Of a stretch of 11,485 nt of DNA, positions 7,678 to 11,485 are shown piece by piece. Origin of the DNA: CBDUBS01 sp965365445 (GTDB lineage: Bacteria; Bacteroidota; Rhodothermia; Rhodothermales; DASSAV01). The notes below the pieces were generated by a model. The model was not told where the DNA came from, did not search any database, and saw only the letters and a list, made by a program, of their open reading frames with translations. The translations under genes and the position numbers were made by a program. How positions within the stretch are numbered: the stretch's first letter is position 1; every line of letters starts with the position of its first letter. The stretch covers positions 1-11,485 of the forward strand of contig CBDUBS010000109.1 in the NCBI GenBank assembly GCA_965365445.1, written 5' to 3'.

Positions 7678-8325
7678 ATGAACGTCCTTCACTGTCGCTC
7701 CGCCGTCCTTTTCGGCCTGGCCCTGTTTGCCGCCCTCCCGGTTTTCGCCCTCCCGGAGCCGCCCCTCACCGATGCCGAAAAGACCGGCATCCGCTACATG
7801 CGCGAGGAGGAAAAGCTGGCCCGGGACGCCTACACCGTGTTCTCCGATCGCTGGGGCGATCCCGTATTCGACCAGATCGCCGGCAGCGAGCAGCGCCACA
7901 CCGACGCCGTGCAATCACTGATCGAGCGCTATGGCCTTGCCGATCCGGTAGAGGATGAAGATCGCCGGGGCGGTTTCCAGAACCCGACCCTCGCCGCCCT
8001 GTACGACAGCCTCACGGCGCGCGGGAGCCGGTCCCGGATAGAAGCCCTCCGCGCCGCCGCGGCCATCGAGGAAATCGACATACTCGATCTCCAGCGGGAG
8101 CTTGACCGCAACGTGCGCAACAGCGACGTCCGTTTCGTGTACGAAAACCTGCTGCGGGCTTCCCGGAACCACCTGCGGGCGTTCACGCGGAACCTGGAGC
8201 GCCTGGGCGATTCCTACCAGCCCCGCTTTCTGGCCGGCACACAGTACGAGGCGATCATCTCCGGAGGCATGGAGCCGGGCGGCCGGGGCCGCGGCGGGCG
8301 CGGCATGGGCCGAATGGGTCGGTAA
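7678..8325 (+). CDS. Exported DUF2202 ferritin-like protein
   Basis: A 215-residue protein with a signal peptide (LFGLALFAALPVFA, cut near residue 24), so it is probably periplasmic. The body matches what I recall of DUF2202, a four-helix ferritin-like domain. Helix 1 has YMREEEKLARDAY (E43-E45). Helix 2 has SEQRHTDAV, an E-x-x-H pair at E71/H74. Helix 3 has AAIEEIDILDLQ (E131, E132, D134). Helix 4 has RASRNHLRAF with H165. Glu and His at these places would suit a di-metal site, but the fourth helix lacks a strict E-x-x-H. The tail from about 200 is a Gly/Arg run (GGRGRGGRGMGRMGR), probably disordered. The gene follows the TolC gene by 12 bases, so it looks like the fourth operon member. A metal-binding or oxidative-stress role is inference. 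The 3' end faces the convergent hydrolase gene; the only hairpin there is weak (CGGTA 8320-8324 with TACCG 8337-8341) and spans both stop codons. Confidence 0.85.
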   Translation: MNVLHCRSAVLFGLALFAALPVFALPEPPLTDAEKTGIRYMREEEKLARDAYTVFSDRWGDPVFDQIAGSEQRHTDAVQSLIERYGLADPVEDEDRRGGFQNPTLAALYDSLTARGSRSRIEALRAAAAIEEIDILDLQRELDRNVRNSDVRFVYENLLRASRNHLRAFTRNLERLGDSYQPRFLAGTQYEAIISGGMEPGGRGRGGRGMGRMGR

Positions 8326-8335
8326 CGGCCGTCCC

Positions 8336-9220
8336 CTACCGCGAAAGCTCCTCGTATACGGCCTTCACGGCGTTCTCCAGCGAAGGGCCGCCGCTCCGGC
8401 GATGCTCCGGGAAACCGGGCAGCACCTCGATGCCGGCCAGTTCTGCGGCCGTCTTGCCTTCCCGGAGGCCCCGGCCGACGTATTCCCGCAAACCGGATAG
8501 AAAATCGCGCATCACGAGCAAGTCCGCTCTCGATCCCGTGACGCCGTAGGGCTCCTGCCCGTGCCCGTAGATGAACAGCGTTTCGTCGTCGAAATCGCGG
8601 TGGATGGCTTCCACCACCCCGATCCACCCCGCCGACGAAGCCCCGCCCGTCAGGTCGATGAACGGCGGAACCCGGTTGAACACCAGGTCGCCCACGTGCG
8701 CCACATTGGCCGAACGGAAGTGGATTACCGCATCGCCGCTCGTATGCGCCGGGCCGTAGTACTTCAGGGATATCGTCTCGTCGCCCACCTGCCCCGTCCA
8801 TTCCTTCTCGAACGTCGTATCGGCCACGGTAACGTCGTCCCGGTTCTGCCGCCGGGCCGCTTCGGTTTGCAGTCGGGGCACGTTCTCGTGGGCCACGATG
8901 CGCCGGGCGTGGGGCCGGAACGTACCGTTGCCGGAGGTATGGTCGCCGTGGTGGTGCGTGTTGAACACGCAGGCCAGCGGCCCTTTCGAGCGCTCCCGCA
9001 AGCCGGTCCAGCAGGCGGCGGCCGTCTCGGGGAATTGCGTATCCACCACCGCGATCCCGTCGCCGTTCACCAGCCAACCGATGGTGCCTCCCCGCCCGGT
9101 AAACGTCCCTACGTTGCGGCGCAGGGGGGTAAAGGCATCCGCGCCGAAGGCCGCCTTCGGCAGCATCGCCGCCATAAGGGCCGAAGAAACGCTGTTGACG
9201 AACTGCCTGCGGTTCCACAT
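8336..9220 (-). CDS. Tat-exported metallo-beta-lactamase-fold hydrolase
   Basis: A 294-residue protein starting at the ATG at 9220, preceded by GGAAAAG at workable spacing. The frame runs open to an ATG at 9313, but that would bury the export signal, so I prefer 9220. The N-terminus is a twin-arginine signal (NRRQFVNS, hydrophobic stretch, cleavage near AFG/ADA at 26-27). The metal ligands are complete: H89, H91, D93 and H94 in THHHGDH, H159 (GPAHTSGD), D178 (HVGDLVF) and H220 (YGHG). A di-zinc hydrolase acting in the periplasm is expected. The substrate cannot be read from the sequence; it might be a thioester, lactone, phosphoester or beta-lactam. Single-domain exported members next to efflux or redox genes are often annotated only as MBL-fold. 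It is convergent with the operon and divergent from lplA, so probably an independent transcript. Confidence 0.9.
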   Translation of the reverse strand: MWNRRQFVNSVSSALMAAMLPKAAFGADAFTPLRRNVGTFTGRGGTIGWLVNGDGIAVVDTQFPETAAACWTGLRERSKGPLACVFNTHHHGDHTSGNGTFRPHARRIVAHENVPRLQTEAARRQNRDDVTVADTTFEKEWTGQVGDETISLKYYGPAHTSGDAVIHFRSANVAHVGDLVFNRVPPFIDLTGGASSAGWIGVVEAIHRDFDDETLFIYGHGQEPYGVTGSRADLLVMRDFLSGLREYVGRGLREGKTAAELAGIEVLPGFPEHRRSGGPSLENAVKAVYEELSR

Positions 9221-9254
9221 AGCTTTTCCGGACAGGTTGGGGACGGGGGATAAC

Positions 9255-9267
9255 GCTACAGTGTAGC
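9255..9267. promoter_or_regulatory. Perfect 13-base palindrome in the divergent hydrolase/lplA spacer
   Basis: GCTACA-G-TGTAGC is a perfect 6-bp inverted repeat around a single central base, 35-47 bases upstream of the hydrolase start and about 111 bases upstream of lplA. Six A residues follow on the plus strand. On the minus strand the T run precedes the dyad, so it does not work as an intrinsic terminator in either direction. Its position suits an operator for the hydrolase gene. Reading towards the hydrolase it contains TGCTACACT, which resembles an extended -10, but I see no matching -35. Confidence 0.4.
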
Positions 9268-9377
9268 AAAAAACAAACGGCGGAGCCGGAATTCCAGCAT
9301 CGGCCGCCCGCAATCAGGATCTTTACCGTTTATGAGGAATAAGCTTCGCCCCTCCCACTCTCCTGACCCGGCCGCCG

Positions 9378-10385
9378 ATGGTATTTATCGACAACGAAGG
9401 CGTCACCGACGCTTCGCTGAACCTCGCCCTCGAAGAATTCGCTCTCCGCAATTTCGACTTCAGCGAAACCTACCTCCTGTTCTACATCAACGCGCCTTCC
9501 ATCATCATCGGGCGCAACCAGAACACCCTAGAAGAAATCAACCAGGGGTACGTCGAAGAGAACGGCATTCAGGTAGTGCGGCGGCTTTCGGGCGGGGGAG
9601 CGGTCTACCACGACCTGGGCAACCTGAACTATTCCTTCATTACCGATTACGCCACCGGCCGCCTGAACAACTTTCACCACTTCACCGGCCCGGTCATCGA
9701 AGTGCTGCGGTCGCTGGGGGCGCCCGCCGAGATGAGCGGCCGCAACGACATCCTCGTAGAAGGCCGGAAGGTATCCGGCAACGCGCAATTCGCCACGCCC
9801 AAACGGATGTTCAGCCACGGCACTCTGCTTTTCGATAGCGAACTCGACGAAGTTACCCGTGCCCTCGACGTGAAGATGACCAAGCTGCAATCCAAGGGCC
9901 ATAAATCCGTGCGCAGCCGCGTAGCCAACATATCCGAATTTCTCGCCGAGCCCATGGATACGCAGGCGTTCCGCGAGCGCCTGCTCGACGGCTTGCGGGC
10001 CGAGGAGGAAATGCCCACGTACCGCCTCAGTCCGGACGAGTGGCGCCGGGTGGAGGAACTGGCCGACAGCCGATACCGCTCGTGGGACTGGAATTACGGC
10101 GCTTCGCCGCCCTTCAACGTGCAGCGGCGGCGGCGTTTCGAAGGCGTCGGCGAGATCGACCTGCGCCTGTACGTGAAGAAACACGTCATCGAGGACGCCA
10201 AGATTTACGGCGACTTCCTGGGCCACGGCGACGTGAGCGACATCGAGGGGTTGCTTCGCGGGCAGCGCTACGTCCTGGACGACCTGCGCCGCGCCCTCGA
10301 ACCGGCCGACCTCAACCGCTATTTCGGCACCCTCGACCGGGAGGAATTCCTCTCGTTCCTCTACGGCCCCGACCCGGAGGAATGA
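9378..10385 (+). CDS. lplA: Lipoate-protein ligase A
   Basis: This cytoplasmic enzyme activates free lipoate with ATP and attaches it to the lysine of lipoyl domains (E2 subunits of 2-oxoacid dehydrogenases, GcvH). The 335-residue length matches the full two-domain LplA (E. coli 338). The N-terminus shows NLALEEFAL (15-23), IIIGRNQN (42-49) and the glycine-rich lipoate loop RRLSGGGAVYHD (68-79), then GNLNYSF. GRNDILVEGRKVSGNAQ (121-137) contains K131, the lysine that contacts lipoyl-AMP. The C-terminal accessory domain begins near 250 and includes WNYGASPPFN before it, as in lipoate ligases rather than LipB. The ATG at 9378 places NLALEE at the usual distance from the N-terminus. No Shine-Dalgarno is visible. 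The gene is divergent from the hydrolase and 132 bases before the Lgt-like gene. Confidence 0.93.
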   Translation: MVFIDNEGVTDASLNLALEEFALRNFDFSETYLLFYINAPSIIIGRNQNTLEEINQGYVEENGIQVVRRLSGGGAVYHDLGNLNYSFITDYATGRLNNFHHFTGPVIEVLRSLGAPAEMSGRNDILVEGRKVSGNAQFATPKRMFSHGTLLFDSELDEVTRALDVKMTKLQSKGHKSVRSRVANISEFLAEPMDTQAFRERLLDGLRAEEEMPTYRLSPDEWRRVEELADSRYRSWDWNYGASPPFNVQRRRRFEGVGEIDLRLYVKKHVIEDAKIYGDFLGHGDVSDIEGLLRGQRYVLDDLRRALEPADLNRYFGTLDREEFLSFLYGPDPEE

Positions 10386-10517
10386 ACCCGGCCGGGCATC
10401 GCAGATTGCCCCCTCCGGTTGTTGCGGGTTCTTCTCCCGGGCGCGTACCTTTCGGTTCGAGTCCGGGTGTATCCGCACCGCAGGCGTTTCCACCGTAGTA
10501 GCCCGCCCGGTAAGCCC
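10386..10517. other. Spacer between lplA and the Lgt-like gene
   Basis: This stretch contains no convincing gene. CCCGGCCGGG at 10387-10396 is a perfect 10-base palindrome two bases after the lplA stop, but it has no loop or T run. CGGG/CCCG around TTCTTCT a little further on is a short 4-bp hairpin. No promoter element stands out, so the next gene may be read through from lplA. Confidence 0.3.
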
Positions 10518-11485
10518 ATGCCCCTACCGCCGATCCTCCCGCACCACGCCGAGGGCTACGCCCTGTTTTACACGGCGGCCTTTTCCATCGGGGTTCTTCT
10601 GGCCTTTCGCGAAGGTATCCGCCGGGACTGGGCCCTCTCCGCGTGGGGCGCCGTCGTGATGGGGTGCGCGCTCGGGGCCGTCGTCGGCTCCCGTCTTTTC
10701 GCCCTGCCGCTCGAAGCGCTGGAGCAACTCGCTTCCGGAGGAGGGCTCCCGTATTCGACCGATAAAACCTTCGTCGGCGGACTGCTCGGGGGCGTCCTCG
10801 CGGTAGCGGCCGTGCGCCGTATCGTAGGGTTCCGGCATTCCGTGGCCGATGCGTTCATTCCCGCCGTTCCGATAGCCCTCATCGTCGGGCGCGTCGGGTG
10901 TTTGCTCGGGGGGTGCTGCTTCGGCGGCCCGGCCTCTCTGCCCTGGGGGGCTCGGTACGCGCCGGATGCTCCGGCCTACCTGGCTCAGCAGGCGGCCGGG
11001 TTGATCCCGGAGCACGCGACGGCTTCGCTGCCGGTGCATCCCGTGCCGGTATACGAAATGCTCATCGCAGGACTGCTCCTCGCCTTGCTCCCGATGCTAC
11101 GTCGTCGGTTTCGTGCGCCGGGAAACGTGTTCTACGCCGCGACGGCGCTCTACGGGGGGTTCCGCGTTCTCGAAGAAACGCTGCGCTACCGCCCGACGCC
11201 TGCCCTCGTCGGCGTCGGACTGGCGCTGCTCCTCCTTGCCCCGGCCGTACTGATCGGGGTGCGCGAGCGGAGGGGGGCGTCCCTCACGGGAACCGCATCC
11301 CTTCCGGCGCTGCTTGCGGCCCTCCTCGTCGGGTTGAGCGCCGTACTGCTCTCCGCATGGTTTACCCCGCTCGAACGGCTCGTGCTCGGGCTACTGCTCG
11401 TGCCGGCGGCCGCCATCGTCCTGCTGGAGGCGCCGGGTAGATACAGGCGATTCGCGTGGCGCCCGGCCGCTGCCCTGTTGCTGCC
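10518..11485 (+). CDS. Lgt-fold polytopic membrane protein, divergent from prolipoprotein diacylglyceryl transferase (3' end outside window)
   Basis: The frame is open from the ATG at 10518 to the last base (322 codons), so the protein is longer than E. coli Lgt (291) and still unfinished. True Lgt moves diacylglycerol from phosphatidylglycerol to the lipobox Cys. Lgt features seen: an N-terminal membrane helix (YALFYTAAFSIGVLLAF), KTFVGGLLGGVL (84-95), the signature-like GRVGCLLGGCCFG (124-136), HPVPVYE (174-180) and YGGFRVLEE (212-220). R125 and R216 are retained. Compared with the Lgt signature, Asn is replaced by C128 and Glu by C133, and the His of the FHGG motif is V86. After residue 220 come further hydrophobic segments (about 228-243, 257-275 and 281-300). 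The family assignment is good, but the activity is doubtful. It could be a non-canonical Lgt paralogue with another substrate. No clear Shine-Dalgarno is visible. Confidence 0.8.
   Translation, partial: MPLPPILPHHAEGYALFYTAAFSIGVLLAFREGIRRDWALSAWGAVVMGCALGAVVGSRLFALPLEALEQLASGGGLPYSTDKTFVGGLLGGVLAVAAVRRIVGFRHSVADAFIPAVPIALIVGRVGCLLGGCCFGGPASLPWGARYAPDAPAYLAQQAAGLIPEHATASLPVHPVPVYEMLIAGLLLALLPMLRRRFRAPGNVFYAATALYGGFRVLEETLRYRPTPALVGVGLALLLLAPAVLIGVRERRGASLTGTASLPALLAALLVGLSAVLLSAWFTPLERLVLGLLLVPAAAIVLLEAPGRYRRFAWRPAAALLL

Noticed and set aside
9332..9838. Plus-strand ORF beginning just upstream of lplA
   Set aside because: It overlaps lplA in another frame and encodes an Arg/Pro-rich sequence without motifs.
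10454..10464. GGTTCGAGTCC, which looks like a tRNA T-loop
   Set aside because: The flanking stem relies on two wobble pairs, and no matching acceptor strand, D-arm or anticodon arm occurs upstream in the 132-base spacer. No tRNA or attachment-site duplicate can be supported.
10898..11440. 180-codon plus-strand ORF near the window end
   Set aside because: It is out of frame with the Lgt-like gene, which stays open through the same stretch with clear family motifs and membrane helices.

Overview
The window is GC-rich (roughly 65% by eye) and gene-dense, with short spacers and ordinary chromosomal bacterial content. It carries no insertion sequence, phage gene, CRISPR array, rRNA or tRNA that I can support. 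The mix of genes suggests a high-GC member of the Bacteroidota/Rhodothermota group. It includes a hybrid kinase-receiver-cyclase protein, a CzcCBA-type metal efflux operon, a DUF2202 ferritin-like protein, a two-domain lipoate ligase and a divergent Lgt-like membrane protein. Shine-Dalgarno sequences are weak or absent before most starts, which fits that group. The taxonomic call is an inference, held at about 50%.

Layout. (1) Positions 1-1763: the 3' part of a large signalling protein. It has the end of a histidine-kinase dimerisation helix, an ATPase domain, a receiver and a class III adenylate cyclase, so a phosphorelay output is fused to cAMP synthesis. A hairpin follows. (2) Positions 1764-1985: an AT-richer spacer with two dyads and a possible promoter. 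(3) Positions 1986-8325: a tight four-gene operon. It encodes a lipoprotein adaptor, a CzcA/CusA-type RND pump, a TolC-type outer-membrane channel and an exported DUF2202 ferritin-like protein, with spacers of 29, 14 and 12 bases. The first three should assemble a tripartite pump exporting metal ions from periplasm or cytoplasm to the outside. The fourth is probably a periplasmic metal-binding or redox partner, by context only. (4) Positions 8336-9220, minus strand: a Tat-exported metallo-beta-lactamase-fold hydrolase, convergent with the operon, the two stop codons lying only 10 bases apart. (5) Positions 9221-9377: a divergent spacer holding a perfect 13-base palindrome. (6) Positions 9378-10385: lipoate-protein ligase A. 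(7) From 10518 past the window end: a polytopic membrane protein of the Lgt fold family. Key residues of true prolipoprotein diacylglyceryl transferase are replaced, and it has extra C-terminal membrane segments.

The most interesting points are the Lgt-like protein that appears to lack the canonical catalytic His and Asn and carries a Cys-rich signature; the DUF2202 protein as a fourth component of a heavy-metal RND operon whose adaptor has no obvious metal-binding stretch; and the kinase-receiver-cyclase fusion upstream. None of these is proof of a new system.
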